This document shows, piece after piece, positions 1 through 8,135 of a DNA stretch of 64,000 nucleotides (positions are counted from its first letter, which is position 1; each line of letters begins with the position of its first letter). Under the pieces are notes generated by a model. That model was given only the letters and a program-made list of their open reading frames with translations. It had not been told where the DNA came from and ran no database searches. This stretch comes from Firmicutes bacterium OM04-13BH (lineage in GTDB: Bacteria > Bacillota > Clostridia > Lachnospirales > Lachnospiraceae). The stretch is taken from assembly GCA_003481745.1 (NCBI GenBank), contig QULP01000008.1, positions 1 to 64,000 of the forward strand, in the 5' to 3' direction. A program made the position numbers and the translations under genes.

Positions 1-45
1 GCCCTGTCACGGCGGAGGTCGAGAGTTCGAGTCTCTTCTGGGTCG
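1..45 (+). tRNA. tRNA-Asp (GTC), 5' end outside window
   Basis: Only the 3' part is present. It shows the end of the anticodon arm (anticodon GTC at 6-8), the variable loop, a T arm with the TTCGAGT loop at 26-32, and the 3' acceptor strand with discriminator G at 45. The 5' acceptor and D arm lie before the window. It is the first visible member of a seven-tRNA run. Confidence 0.85.
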
Positions 46-75
46 TTGTTTCCGAAAGGAAACGAAAAGAATAAT

Positions 76-148
76 GGGATCTTAGCTCAGCTGGGAGAGC
101 ATCTGCCTTACAAGCAGAGGGTCACAGGTTCGAGCCCTGTAGGTCCCA
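76..148 (+). tRNA. tRNA-Val (TAC)
   Basis: A full cloverleaf of 73 nt. The acceptor GGGATCT pairs with AGGTCCC, the D arm contains AGCTCAG, the anticodon loop CTTACAA gives TAC, and the T loop is TTCGAGC. No CCA is encoded. Confidence 0.95.
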
Positions 149-168
149 TTTATTTTAAAAATTAATAT

Positions 169-250
169 GGGCGATTTCCCGAGTGGCCAAAGGGGACAGA
201 CTGTAAATCTGCTGGCAACGCCTTCGGTGGTTCGAATCCACCATCGCCCA
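169..250 (+). tRNA. tRNA-Tyr (GTA)
   Basis: An 82-nt tRNA with the long variable arm expected of class II tRNAs. The acceptor GGGCGAT pairs with ATCGCCC and the anticodon is GTA at 203-205. The long arm together with GTA separates it from Ser and Leu tRNAs. Confidence 0.94.
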
Positions 251-291
251 TTGAAAGTACCGATGAGGTGCGATTCTATTCATTGATTTAT

Positions 292-364
292 GCCGATGTG
301 GCTCAATTGGCAGAGCAGCTGATTTGTAATCAGCAGGTTATCGGTTCGAGTCCGATCATCGGCT
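292..364 (+). tRNA. tRNA-Thr (TGT)
   Basis: A 73-nt cloverleaf. The acceptor GCCGATG pairs with CATCGGC, the anticodon loop TTTGTAA gives TGT, and the T loop is TTCGAGT. The discriminator is T. Confidence 0.94.
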
Positions 365-377
365 TTTAAATTAATAA

Positions 378-451
378 CGCGGGGTGGAGCAGTCTGGAAG
401 CTCGTCGGGCTCATAACCCGAAGGTCACAGGTTCAAATCCTGTCCCCGCTA
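378..451 (+). tRNA. tRNA-fMet (CAT), initiator
   Basis: The anticodon is CAT. Two initiator hallmarks are visible: three consecutive G-C pairs in the anticodon stem (GGG and CCC flanking CTCATAA), and an unpaired first acceptor position (C1 against T72). Elongator tRNA-Met lacks these. Confidence 0.9.
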
Positions 452-470
452 CTCAATTTAATTTTATTAG

Positions 471-543
<73 letters not shown>

Positions 544-582
544 TTTTTCCTGCGAATAGTCAGGATGAAATTATTGAAATAT

Positions 583-655
583 GGAGCATTAGCTCAGTCG
601 GTAGAGCACTTGACTTTTAATCAAGTTGTCCGGGGTTCGAATCCCCGATGCTTCA
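583..655 (+). tRNA. tRNA-Lys (TTT)
   Basis: A 73-nt cloverleaf. The acceptor GGAGCAT pairs with ATGCTTC (one G-T pair), the anticodon loop CTTTTAA gives TTT, and the T loop is TTCGAAT. It is the last tRNA of the cluster. Confidence 0.95.
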
Positions 656-662
656 CTGCTTA

Positions 663-703
663 AAAGATTGAAATCTTGATAAGAGATTTCAATCTTTTTT
701 TGT
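663..703 (+). terminator. Rho-independent terminator of the tRNA operon
   Basis: A long stem of AAAGATTGAAATCT with its complement, followed by a run of T residues, starts 8 nt after the last tRNA. Confidence 0.9.
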
Positions 704-1012
704 TGCGTTTTTGCAGGGGAAATTGCGTTTCACGCACTAAAAGAAGCAAAAAACAAACCGGTAATACCAATTCATAAAAAAAGTATAAAATACTTTTTCA
801 TATTTCTTTCATTATTTGAACACAAAATCATCACAATTTCTGTGTATATTATTACTTGAACAAAGCCAATAAGACTTTTTTCAAAAATCTTTTTCTTTTT
901 CATATGCCGATATTTCCCTTATATCGGCTCTCCTTCTTTTTTATAAAGTAGACGTGAAAAATAAGAGCCTTGAATCTATCCCCCCTCAAGATTCAAGGCT
1001 CTTGTTTTTTTT
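704..1012 (+). other. Gene-free stretch with two hairpins, the second a strong terminator
   Basis: No open reading frame of note is present. A hairpin GCCGATAT/ATATCGGC lies at 906-928. A perfect 15-bp stem at 963-977 and 989-1003, followed by eight T residues, forms a canonical intrinsic terminator. No gene upstream needs this terminator, because the tRNA operon already ends at about 700. An unannotated short transcript between 704 and 1003 is therefore possible. Confidence 0.5.
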
Positions 1013-1021
1013 GTGTCATTT

Positions 1022-1200
1022 TTGAACGCAGATAAGCATTCCCCCACTTCAAGTGCGCAAAGCACTAAGCGGCGGGTGAGGGGGATGCTTCTGTCAGTGG
1101 GAGCTTTCAACTCCCACTGACAGATCGCAAAGCGACTGCGTTCATGAGCAAGTAGCGAAGCGGATTGCGAATGTCCGCTTTACCTGCTCGGCAACTACGT
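1022..1200. repeat. Compact multi-stem structured element
   Basis: The segment is closed by GAACGCAG (1024-1031) pairing with CTGCGTTC (about 1137-1144). Inside are three nested or adjacent hairpins: AAGCATTCCCCC with GGGGGATGCTT capping an AGTGC/GCACT stem, a perfect 13-bp hairpin CTGTCAGTGGGAG with its complement at 1092-1124, and a short CGCAAAGCG hairpin. A further hairpin follows (GAGCAAGTA...AAGCGG with CCGCTT...CTGCTC). There is no coding potential. It may be an extragenic repeat family member or a structured RNA; the sequence alone does not decide. Confidence 0.5.
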
Positions 1201-1219
1201 TACCAGAGCATCTAAAATT

Positions 1220-1993
1220 CTATAAAGCCGATTTGTATGGCGGATCTGCTGGATAGCTGCCAGCAGCTTTTTGCATTCCTCTTGGAATTGCATCTTTTGA
1301 AGTTTTCCAATCTGCATCTTTATTCTTATAATCGAATTTGTCACAGAACCATTCAAGGTCGTCAGTGACACGCTGCATGTTTTCGGTCATCAGTGGGAAT
1401 AACGTTTCATAAAAATCCGATTTTTCTTTGTCTGATAAAATTGTTTCTGCATTTTCGACTAAATCAGCAAAATGCGGGAGACAGAATCCTTTACTTTTTT
1501 TGAAAAGCTCGACAAATTCAGGATTTTTTCGATAGAGTTCAAAGAACGTATCGAGGTAGCGCAAATAAGTATTTTTATAATAGTCACAGATATAGCAGCT
1601 TTCCTGCTGTGCTTTTGCCCAGACACCGATAGAAGTTTTTGGAGCATCCGTGGTAGACTGAGCCTTTTTAAAATGGCTGAACATAGAAGCTTTTGCAGGA
1701 GAAAACATTTTTATCTGTTGCTTTAATTCTTCGTTTTTCTTTTTGAAATGAGTGGTTAAAATCAGACCGCATCCTAAGCGGTTTCCATATTCAAACATCT
1801 TTTTATAATGTTCACGGCAAAATCCTGCTTTATCGGTTTCGGCACGGATATCATCTTCCATATAAGAAGCACCGGCGCCAAGTACAAAATCCATGGCATG
1901 CTGTTCCAGATTTCTTTCGATAAAGCAGAATGGGCACTCATCACCGGCATTAAAAGCATCCATTAAAGGAATGGTATAAATTTGTTCTTTCAT
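1220..1993 (-). CDS. DUF6062 family protein
   Basis: A 257-residue soluble protein of unknown function that I recognise as the DUF6062 family. It contains two widely spaced cysteine pairs of the C-x-x-C type (CPFC near residue 20 and CYIC near 135), each followed later by a C-x-x-H (CREH and CLPH). This pattern suggests two related halves that bind metal or form disulfides. There is no signal peptide or membrane segment. The start is preceded by AAAGGATT-like purine-rich sequence. It stands alone on the minus strand, and its 3' end abuts the structured element at 1022-1200, which may stop its transcript. Confidence 0.75.
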   Translation of the reverse strand: MKEQIYTIPLMDAFNAGDECPFCFIERNLEQHAMDFVLGAGASYMEDDIRAETDKAGFCREHYKKMFEYGNRLGCGLILTTHFKKKNEELKQQIKMFSPAKASMFSHFKKAQSTTDAPKTSIGVWAKAQQESCYICDYYKNTYLRYLDTFFELYRKNPEFVELFKKSKGFCLPHFADLVENAETILSDKEKSDFYETLFPLMTENMQRVTDDLEWFCDKFDYKNKDADWKTSKDAIPRGMQKAAGSYPADPPYKSAL

Positions 1994-2118
1994 AATCAGG
2001 CAATCCTTTCGTTGGTCTTATATTTTCTTTACTTGATATTAATTTTACAGTATTATGATGTTAGGGTCAAAATACTTTTTGAGTCTTATATATACTATAA
2101 GGGAAGGAGTGAGCGAAA

Positions 2119-2430
2119 ATGAGAGGAGATTGTCTGATGATGATTATTTTAGCTGCAGTAGTTGTAGTGATTGGTTTATATCTTGTTATCTGGGGAAAGC
2201 CAAGTATGATTCGTGAGAGATTTTCAAAAGGTGTGTCACCGGAGAACGAAAGAAAATTTATGATGGCAACAGGTGGTGCAATTGCAGTTATCGGCATTGA
2301 TATGATGGTGCTTGGATTTTTAGATTCCATGAATAAATTAGACAGCGGAAATAAGCTGATAATTCTTGCAATTGGAATCGTTGTATTTGTAGGTCTGATT
2401 GTCTATGGACAGAAGAAGTTTCGTCGATAA
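2119..2430 (+). CDS. Small multi-pass membrane protein, function unknown
   Basis: A 103-residue protein with three hydrophobic segments (about residues 7-25, 47-65 and 79-96), separated by a charged loop (RERFSKGVSPENERK). The C-terminus is basic, which suits the cytoplasmic side. An AAGGAG ribosome binding site lies 11-12 nt upstream of the ATG. It resembles small DUF3784-like integral membrane proteins of Firmicutes in size and layout, but I cannot assign the family firmly. It is followed closely by the sulfhydrylase gene on the same strand, with a possible promoter between them. Confidence 0.7.
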   Translation: MRGDCLMMIILAAVVVVIGLYLVIWGKPSMIRERFSKGVSPENERKFMMATGGAIAVIGIDMMVLGFLDSMNKLDSGNKLIILAIGIVVFVGLIVYGQKKFRR

Positions 2431-2538
2431 TTGTCGATAACTGTGTAAGATTAAGAGAAAAATAAGATGTCAGTGGCAGGATATGTCTGAAAGTGGTACA
2501 ATAAAAGAAATATAATACCAAGAAAGGCGATATGAGAA

Positions 2539-3831
2539 ATGGGAAAAGAGCTGCACATCGAAACAAAATGCTTACATTCCGGTTGGAAACCAAAGAAAGG
2601 CGAACCGAGAATGATGCCGATTTACCAAAGCACAACATTTAAATATGATACATCTGAAGAAATGGGACGCTTATTTGATTTAAAGGATGAAGGATATTTT
2701 TATACCAGACTTCAGAATCCGACAAATGATATGGTAGCGGAGAAAATTACAGATCTGGAAGGCGGAGTGGCCGGAGTTTTAACTTCATCCGGACAGGCGG
2801 CAAACTTTTATGCGGTCTTTAATATCTGCGAAGCCGGAGACCATGTGATTTGTGCTTCTGCAATTTATGGCGGAACCTTGAATCTGCTTGGCGTAACAGC
2901 AAAGAAAATGGGAATCGAATGTACTTTTATAGATGCGGATGCACCGGCAGAAGAATTAGAAAAAGCATTTCAGCCAAATACGAAAGCTGTTTTTTCAGAG
3001 ACAATTTCCAATCCTGCATTGGTTGTGCTTGATATTGAAAAAATGGCAAAACTTGCGCATGAACATGGAGTCCCGCTTATTGTAGATAATACATTTGCTA
3101 CTCCGGTAAATTGTAAACCGTTTGAATGGGGCGCAGACATTGTCACTCATTCTACGACAAAATATATGGATGGACATGCAATGCAGGTTGGTGGTGCAAT
3201 TATTGACAGTGGAAAGTTTGACTGGGACGCTTATGGAGAAAAATTCCATGGGCTGACAAGACCGGATGAATCTTATCATGGTATTGTGTATACAGAGCAT
3301 TTTGGAAAATCTGCTTACATTGCAAAAATTAATGCACAGTTAATGCGTGATTTAGGTTCAATTCCGTCTCCGATGAACTGCTTTTTATTAAATGCAAGTC
3401 TGGAATCACTTCCGCTTCGTGTGGAGAGACATTGTTATAATGCGCAGAAAGTTGCAGAATTTTTAGATGCGCATGAGTTAGTCGGTCATGTAAATTATGC
3501 GGGACTTCCAAATGATAAATATCATGAACTGGCGAAAAAGTACATGCCAAACGGAACCTGCGGAGTCATTTCATTTGAATTAAAAGCAGGAAGAGAAGCG
3601 GCTGTTAAATTTATGGACAGCTTAAAACTGGCATCTATTGTGACACACGTTGCAGATGCAAAGACAAGTGTTTTACACCCGGCAAGTCATACTCACAGAC
3701 AGTTAAATGACGAACAGCTCAAGGCAGCAGGAATTTCTCCGGGATTGATTCGTCTTTCTGTCGGAATTGAAAATGTAGAAGACATTATCGATGACCTTGC
3801 ACAGGCATTGGAGGAAAGTAAGACATTATGA
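2539..3831 (+). CDS. metY: O-acetylhomoserine sulfhydrylase (aminocarboxypropyltransferase)
   Basis: A 430-residue cytosolic PLP enzyme of the Cys/Met metabolism family. It converts O-acetylhomoserine and sulfide to homocysteine in methionine synthesis. Family marks visible are the N-terminal TKCLHSG and PIYQSTTF segments, the YTRLQNPT motif, the SSGQAA phosphate-binding stretch, DNTFATP, and the PLP lysine in HSTTKYMDG (K208). Length is usual for MetY rather than for the shorter MetB/MetC. No S-box or T-box leader is visible upstream, only a short gap with a possible -10 (TACAAT). Its stop codon overlaps the ATG of the next gene, so the two are translationally coupled. Confidence 0.92.
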   Translation: MGKELHIETKCLHSGWKPKKGEPRMMPIYQSTTFKYDTSEEMGRLFDLKDEGYFYTRLQNPTNDMVAEKITDLEGGVAGVLTSSGQAANFYAVFNICEAGDHVICASAIYGGTLNLLGVTAKKMGIECTFIDADAPAEELEKAFQPNTKAVFSETISNPALVVLDIEKMAKLAHEHGVPLIVDNTFATPVNCKPFEWGADIVTHSTTKYMDGHAMQVGGAIIDSGKFDWDAYGEKFHGLTRPDESYHGIVYTEHFGKSAYIAKINAQLMRDLGSIPSPMNCFLLNASLESLPLRVERHCYNAQKVAEFLDAHELVGHVNYAGLPNDKYHELAKKYMPNGTCGVISFELKAGREAAVKFMDSLKLASIVTHVADAKTSVLHPASHTHRQLNDEQLKAAGISPGLIRLSVGIENVEDIIDDLAQALEESKTL

Positions 3832-4391
3832 AATCATTTCAGATAACCGAATGGTGTCATGAATTGTTTTTAATGCAGGCAGTGACAGGCGGAACGTATA
3901 TTGATGCAACAATGGGAAATGGACACGATACGCTGTTTTTATGTGAGCTTGCAGGGAAAGAGGGACAGGTGCTTGCATTTGATATTCAGAAGCAGGCACT
4001 TGAATCAACAAGAGCATTATTAAAATCAGAGGGGATGGAGCAGAAGGCAAGATTAATACTGGACAGTCATGAAAATATGGCAAAGTATGCAGATGAGGCT
4101 TCTGTGGACGGTATTTGCTTTAATTTCGGATATTTGCCGGGAAGTGACCATTCTCTTGCTACGAAGCCTGAAAGCAGTAAAAACGCCGTTATAGAGGGTC
4201 TGAGACTGCTTAAAAAAGGTGGAGTGATGAGTCTTTGTATTTACAGCGGAGGAGAGACCGGATTTGAGGAAAGGGATACACTTTTAGCGTATTTAAAGAG
4301 CCTTGATGAAAAAAAATATCTGGTGATTGTGAGTGCTTATTACAACCGCAAAAATAATCCACCGATTCCGGTACTGATTATAAAAAAATAA
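3828..4391 (+). CDS. Class I SAM methyltransferase, MnmM/YtqB-like
   Basis: A 187-residue Rossmann methyltransferase of the family once called putative rRNA methylase (PF06962). The SAM-binding loop DATMGNGHDT is at residues 26-35, and there is a C-terminal NNPP-containing strand. Bacillus YtqB (MnmM) from this family methylates the wobble uridine modification 5-aminomethyl to 5-methylaminomethyl in certain tRNAs, so the same role is inferred here. The start codon overlaps the metY stop (ATGA), which shows co-translation with metY. No transmembrane segment is present. Confidence 0.8.
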   Translation: MKSFQITEWCHELFLMQAVTGGTYIDATMGNGHDTLFLCELAGKEGQVLAFDIQKQALESTRALLKSEGMEQKARLILDSHENMAKYADEASVDGICFNFGYLPGSDHSLATKPESSKNAVIEGLRLLKKGGVMSLCIYSGGETGFEERDTLLAYLKSLDEKKYLVIVSAYYNRKNNPPIPVLIIKK

Positions 4392-4424
4392 TGAGGCTTA
4401 GTTAAATTTTGAAATTATAAGAAT

Positions 4425-5372
4425 ATGAATAGGACAGGGAAGTTTTGTCATAAGAATAAACAAAAGAGGTCTGGGTTTTATAAATTTATGAAAAAGAAAA
4501 TAAAATCCGGAGTATGCCTTTTGTTTTTTATGGCAGGGCTTCCTTGTTTGATTGTTGCCTTGATATTGGGAATCAAAGAATGTCCACCGGTCAGAAATGA
4601 AACGGATTTTGAAGATTATATAGCAGTTTTAACGGCAATGCAGATAGACTGGGAGGCTCCGAAGGAGAGCATTAAGGCGCAGACTGTGATTGCACGTGGA
4701 AATTTTTATCTGCAGTGGGAAAAAGGAGAAGAAAAGCAGAAAGCAGAAGAGGCAGCAAAATATTTAAAAGCGAAAAGAAGAATTCCATTTTTTTTAGAGC
4801 GATTTCATGTATTTTTAGAATCAGCAGAGGAAACAAGAGGAAAAGTGCTGGCTTTGAATCATGAGGTAAAACAGATTCCATTTTATGCGGTGGGAACAGA
4901 ACGAAGCAGAGATGGAAAGGAACTTCTGGGTGAAAATTTTGCTTATTTGATTTCTGTAGACACGATTCAGGATAAGAAGAGTCCATTTTATGTCAATGGA
5001 TGTTATTTTGAGTTAAAAGAGTTTCGCAGATTAATAAAAAAAGAATATGCAGGATTTGAAATTAAAGATGCCGGGGAGATTAAAATCAAAGAAACAGATC
5101 GTTTGGGGTATGTGTTGGAGATTCAGGCAGGGAATCAGGACTTTCAAGGGGAAGAAATGCGTGAACTTCTAAAGCTTCCTTCTTCCTGTTTTATTGTACA
5201 GACAGATAAGGAAATGATTCGTTTTTTATGCAGGGGAGTCGGACATGGACTGGGACTCAGCCAGTGGACGGCTGGAAAAATGGCGGAGGAAAACAAGCAG
5301 TATCAGGAAATTTTAAACTATTTTTTTCCGGGTTTGGAATTAATAGAAGTAGAGATGCAAAAAAATGAATAA
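4425..5372 (+). CDS. spoIID: Stage II sporulation protein D (SpoIID)
   Basis: A 315-residue membrane-anchored lytic transglycosylase of the engulfment machinery. It has one N-terminal transmembrane segment (LLFFMAGLPCLIVALILG) after a basic tail, then the SpoIID domain, with the signature GVGHGLGLSQW near residue 270 and the closing EILNYFFPG segment. SpoIID cleaves glycan strands and works with SpoIIP and SpoIIQ in the mother-cell membrane during forespore engulfment. No good ribosome binding site precedes the first ATG, and an internal ATG at 4488 (MKKKIKSG) is an equally plausible start. The gene lies directly upstream of spoIIQ, an arrangement known in Clostridia. Confidence 0.88.
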   Translation: MNRTGKFCHKNKQKRSGFYKFMKKKIKSGVCLLFFMAGLPCLIVALILGIKECPPVRNETDFEDYIAVLTAMQIDWEAPKESIKAQTVIARGNFYLQWEKGEEKQKAEEAAKYLKAKRRIPFFLERFHVFLESAEETRGKVLALNHEVKQIPFYAVGTERSRDGKELLGENFAYLISVDTIQDKKSPFYVNGCYFELKEFRRLIKKEYAGFEIKDAGEIKIKETDRLGYVLEIQAGNQDFQGEEMRELLKLPSSCFIVQTDKEMIRFLCRGVGHGLGLSQWTAGKMAEENKQYQEILNYFFPGLELIEVEMQKNE

Positions 5373-5445
5373 CTTCTCATATTTTGGCAATCCTATAGAT
5401 GAAAACAAGAAGGGGCGGATGCTCCATATAGGTTGAGGTGAAAAT

Positions 5446-6267
5446 ATGAGAAGAAAAAACAGAACCCATCTTGCTTTAGGACTGATGTTGATGGCAGTAA
5501 TTGCAGGTACTTGTACGGTGGTTTATCAGTCCGGAAGTAAAAATGTACCAAATGAAAAAGAATTTGTCTTAAATGAGGGCGATTCCATTGATGAGGCAAT
5601 GAAAACAGAGGAAAAAGAAACTACGGAAGAAAACCGGAATTCAGAAACACAGGATCCAGAATCGAAGGATCCAGAAACACAGGATGTAAATACTTCACAG
5701 GTAGAGGGAGAAAGAGTAATGGAAGAAGAAACAGAAGAACCGGAAGAAGCGGAAAATACAGACGAGGCAGAGCAAAATATAGAAACACAAATAAAGGACG
5801 AAGAGTCTGTTGAAACTCAGACAGAAGCTGTGCAATCAATACCGGAAGTGAATTTTACGGAAAGTTCGCTGATGCAGTGGCCGGTAGAAGGACAGGTGCT
5901 TTTGGATTATAACATGGATCATACGATTTATTTTCCGACGTTAAATGAATACCGCTACAGTCCGGCAATTGCAGTTGGGGCAGGCGTGGGAACACCGGTG
6001 CTTGCGGTTGCAAATGGAAAGGTTGTTTCTGTTGTAAATAACGAAGAAACCGGACTTACCATGACCGTTGATTTGGGGAATGGCTATCAGGCAGTTTATG
6101 GGCAGTTAAAAGAGACGGCATTTGAGCCGGAAAGCTATATGGAAGCCGGAGCAACATTGGGTTATGTGAGTGAACCGACGAAGTACTACAGCAAAGAAGG
6201 TTCTAATTTATATTTTGCAATGACAAAGGATGGAGTAGCGGTTGACCCGCTGGAATATCTGCCATAA
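5446..6267 (+). CDS. spoIIQ: SpoIIQ-like M23/LytM domain protein, catalytic residues degenerate
   Basis: A 273-residue protein with an N-terminal transmembrane anchor (residues about 8-28), a very acidic Glu/Thr-rich linker (about 40-135) and a C-terminal LytM (peptidase M23) fold starting at MQWPVEGQV. The usual zinc ligands are missing: the first H-x-x-x-D site reads YSPAIAV, and the last H-x-H site reads LYFAM. The domain therefore probably acts as a binding scaffold, as in Bacillus SpoIIQ, which pairs with SpoIIIAH across the intermembrane space. Adjacency to spoIID supports the sporulation assignment. A GAGGTGAAAAT ribosome binding region precedes the ATG. Confidence 0.82.
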   Translation: MRRKNRTHLALGLMLMAVIAGTCTVVYQSGSKNVPNEKEFVLNEGDSIDEAMKTEEKETTEENRNSETQDPESKDPETQDVNTSQVEGERVMEEETEEPEEAENTDEAEQNIETQIKDEESVETQTEAVQSIPEVNFTESSLMQWPVEGQVLLDYNMDHTIYFPTLNEYRYSPAIAVGAGVGTPVLAVANGKVVSVVNNEETGLTMTVDLGNGYQAVYGQLKETAFEPESYMEAGATLGYVSEPTKYYSKEGSNLYFAMTKDGVAVDPLEYLP

Positions 6268-6329
6268 AAACAGAACAGGAAATACCGCGTAAAGATTCAC
6301 ATTTGAAGCACAGAGGAGTATAATAAAGT

Positions 6330-6352
6330 ATGCGGAAAAGAAAATCCGCAGC
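6330..6352 (+). terminator. Weak hairpin downstream of spoIIQ
   Basis: TGCGGA and TCCGCA arms surround an A-rich loop about 65 nt after the spoIIQ stop. No clear T run follows, so it is only a weak terminator candidate. Confidence 0.3.
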
Positions 6353-6474
6353 CGATTCAATTTAGACTATAAAAAAGTGAAAATTTTTTGAGTGAAATAC
6401 TTCTTAAAATCGGCGGCTTAAAAATAGAAGGGTGCTGTTTTGTCAGTGCCCATTACATAAAAGGAATTTGTGAA

Positions 6475-6753
6475 ATGGAAAATCAGGAGAGTGCCAACTA
6501 TACGTATATTTTAAGGTGTAAGGATGACAGTCTTTATACAGGGTGGACAAACAATCTGGAGAAGCGGATTCAGAATCATAATGCCGGAAAAGGCGCAAAG
6601 TATACAAGGGCAAGACGCCCGGTAGAGCTGGTCTATTATGAAAGATTTTTGACCAGGCAGGAAGCAATGAAAAGAGAGTGGGAAATCAAACAGCTTGCAA
6701 GAAAGGACAAGCTTAAATTAATTGAAAAAAATTTTAAAAACATACTTGACTAA
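6475..6753 (+). CDS. GIY-YIG nuclease family protein (UPF0213/YhbQ-YazA type)
   Basis: A 92-residue single-domain protein. The GIY-YIG signature appears as YTYILRCKDDSLYTGWT, followed by the conserved NNLEKRIQNHN and KGAKYTRAR segments and a downstream EAMKREWEIKQL helix. The catalytic Tyr, Arg and Glu positions look intact. Members of this group are stand-alone putative nucleases linked to DNA damage tolerance; the exact role is unknown. I chose the ATG at 6475 because AAGGAA at 6461-6466 is correctly spaced and the domain starts at once. The frame extends upstream to 6388 with no family similarity. Confidence 0.85.
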   Translation: MENQESANYTYILRCKDDSLYTGWTNNLEKRIQNHNAGKGAKYTRARRPVELVYYERFLTRQEAMKREWEIKQLARKDKLKLIEKNFKNILD

Positions 6754-6800
6754 AATTGTTAAGTATGATATATTTTAATCACAGTAACAATTACTGTTAT
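6746..6800 (+). promoter_or_regulatory. perR promoter with PerR-type operator
   Basis: The -35 TTGACT (6746-6751) and -10 TATATT (6769-6774) are separated by 17 bp. Immediately downstream lies the palindrome ACAGTAACAATTACTGTTAT (6781-6800), placed over the expected transcription start. A near-identical palindrome sits at the same place in the rubrerythrin promoter. Confidence 0.8.
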
Positions 6801-6832
6801 CAAAGTAAGAATTAAAGGGGGTATGAAATGCG

Positions 6833-7252
6833 ATGGCTACATTGAAATACAGCCGTCAGAGGGAATCCATTCGAGAGTTTGTAAAAGCCTCAAAAGAGCA
6901 TCCGACTGCTGATGATGTATATGCGTCAATTCGTAAAGAGTATCCCAATATCAGTCTTGGCACGGTATATAGAAATCTTTCGCTCTTAGTGGAATTAGAT
7001 GAAATTGTAAAAGTTCCGACAGGAGACGGACCGGATCGCTTTGATGGAAATGCAAAACCGCATAGTCATTTCATCTGTACCAGATGCCATAATATTTTTG
7101 ATATTGAAGATGAGCATCTGACAGGTCTTACAGAACGGATTGCCAAAAACTTTGATGGTGAAATCCACGGACATAGAACTACATTTTATGGAATCTGTAA
7201 GGAGTGTCTGGAAAACAAAAGTCAGGAATTAAAAAAGAAAAAAACTAGTTGA
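6833..7252 (+). CDS. perR: Fur family regulator, PerR type
   Basis: A 139-residue peroxide-responsive repressor. An N-terminal winged helix (TADDVYASI, LGTVYRNLSLL) is followed by a dimer/metal domain with HSHFICTRC and ICKEC, giving the two C-x-x-C pairs (C82/C85 and C122/C125) of the structural zinc site. The histidines near residues 77-79 and 112-114 fit the Fe/Mn sensor site. The palindrome in its own promoter implies autoregulation, and the same operator before the downstream reverse rubrerythrin identifies the target. Fur and Zur share the fold, but the peroxide-defence target favours PerR. Confidence 0.88.
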   Translation: MATLKYSRQRESIREFVKASKEHPTADDVYASIRKEYPNISLGTVYRNLSLLVELDEIVKVPTGDGPDRFDGNAKPHSHFICTRCHNIFDIEDEHLTGLTERIAKNFDGEIHGHRTTFYGICKECLENKSQELKKKKTS

Positions 7253-7300
7253 CAAAAAAAGTCAAGTATGTTATATTAAAACAGTAATAATTATTGTTAT
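7249..7300 (+). promoter_or_regulatory. Rubrerythrin promoter with PerR-type operator
   Basis: TTGACA (7249-7254), a 17-bp spacer and TATATT (7272-7277) are followed by the palindrome ACAGTAATAATTATTGTTAT at 7281-7300. It matches the perR operator at 17 of 20 positions and has the same offset from the -10. TTGACA overlaps the end of perR. Confidence 0.85.
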
Positions 7301-7347
7301 TAAAAATCTAAAAATAAATTATCAAATTAAAAAAGGAGAAAACAGTT

Positions 7348-7893
7348 ATGAAAAAATTTGTATGTAGTGTATGTGGATATGTTTATGAAGGCGAAGCAGC
7401 ACCGGAAAAATGTCCAGTATGTGGCGTTGGCGCTGACAAATTTGTAGAACAGAAAGAAGACGAAATGAGCTGGGCAGCAGAACACGTAGTTGGTGTTGCA
7501 AAAGGCGTAAGCGAAGATATCTTAGCAGACTTAAGAGCAAACTTTGAAGGTGAATGTTCTGAAGTTGGTATGTACCTGGCTATGGCAAGAGTTGCTCATA
7601 GAGAAGGATATCCGGAAATCGGTTTATACTGGGAAAAAGCAGCTTACGAAGAAGCAGAACATGCAGCAAAATTCGCTGAATTATTAGGTGAAGTTGTAAC
7701 AGACAGCACAAAGAAAAACCTGGAAATGCGTGTTGCAGCAGAAAATGGTGCTACAGCCGGTAAATTTGACCTGGCAAAACGTGCAAAAGCAGCAAACTTA
7801 GATGCAATCCATGATACTGTTCATGAAATGGCAAGAGACGAAGCTAGACACGGAAAAGCATTTGCTGGACTGTTAAAGAGATACTTTGGATAA
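7348..7893 (+). CDS. Reverse rubrerythrin (rubredoxin domain first)
   Basis: A 181-residue peroxide reductase of the anaerobe oxidative-stress response. The rubredoxin-like FeS4 domain is at the N-terminus (C6, C9, C22, C25). The ferritin-like di-iron domain follows, with paired E-x-x-H type ligands (EAEHAAKF and DEARHGKA). This domain order is reversed from classical rubrerythrin and matches the clostridial enzyme that reduces H2O2 and O2 with NADH-rubredoxin reductase electrons. It has a strong AAAGGAG ribosome binding site and is controlled by the PerR-type operator upstream. A hairpin terminator follows. Confidence 0.93.
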   Translation: MKKFVCSVCGYVYEGEAAPEKCPVCGVGADKFVEQKEDEMSWAAEHVVGVAKGVSEDILADLRANFEGECSEVGMYLAMARVAHREGYPEIGLYWEKAAYEEAEHAAKFAELLGEVVTDSTKKNLEMRVAAENGATAGKFDLAKRAKAANLDAIHDTVHEMARDEARHGKAFAGLLKRYFG

Positions 7894-7927
7894 TTTATAA
7901 GCCTGAAATAAGAAGTAATAAAAAAAG

Positions 7928-7972
7928 AAGTACGGAATGAAGAAATTCTTCAATTCGTACTTCTTTTTTTAT
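7928..7972 (+). terminator. Terminator of rubrerythrin gene
   Basis: A long stem GAAGTACG...CGTACTTC with a near-perfect extension (AATGAAG/CTTCA-ATT) is followed by seven T residues. Confidence 0.88.
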
Positions 7973-8135
7973 TACTTCTGTTTTGTCAAAATAAGTCGAT
8001 TACTTCTCTCAAAAATTACTTGCAAAAAGAAGAAATAAGTAGTATTATATTTCGTAACAAGTAGTAATTAAAACTACATAAAATAATAAACAATACTAAT
8101 CATATAATTTTGCAGAACAGAGAGGAGTGTTTTGT

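Noticed and set aside
2431-2538. Search for a SAM riboswitch or T-box before metY
   Set aside because: The gap is about 108 bp and shows no terminator hairpin or T-box sequence.
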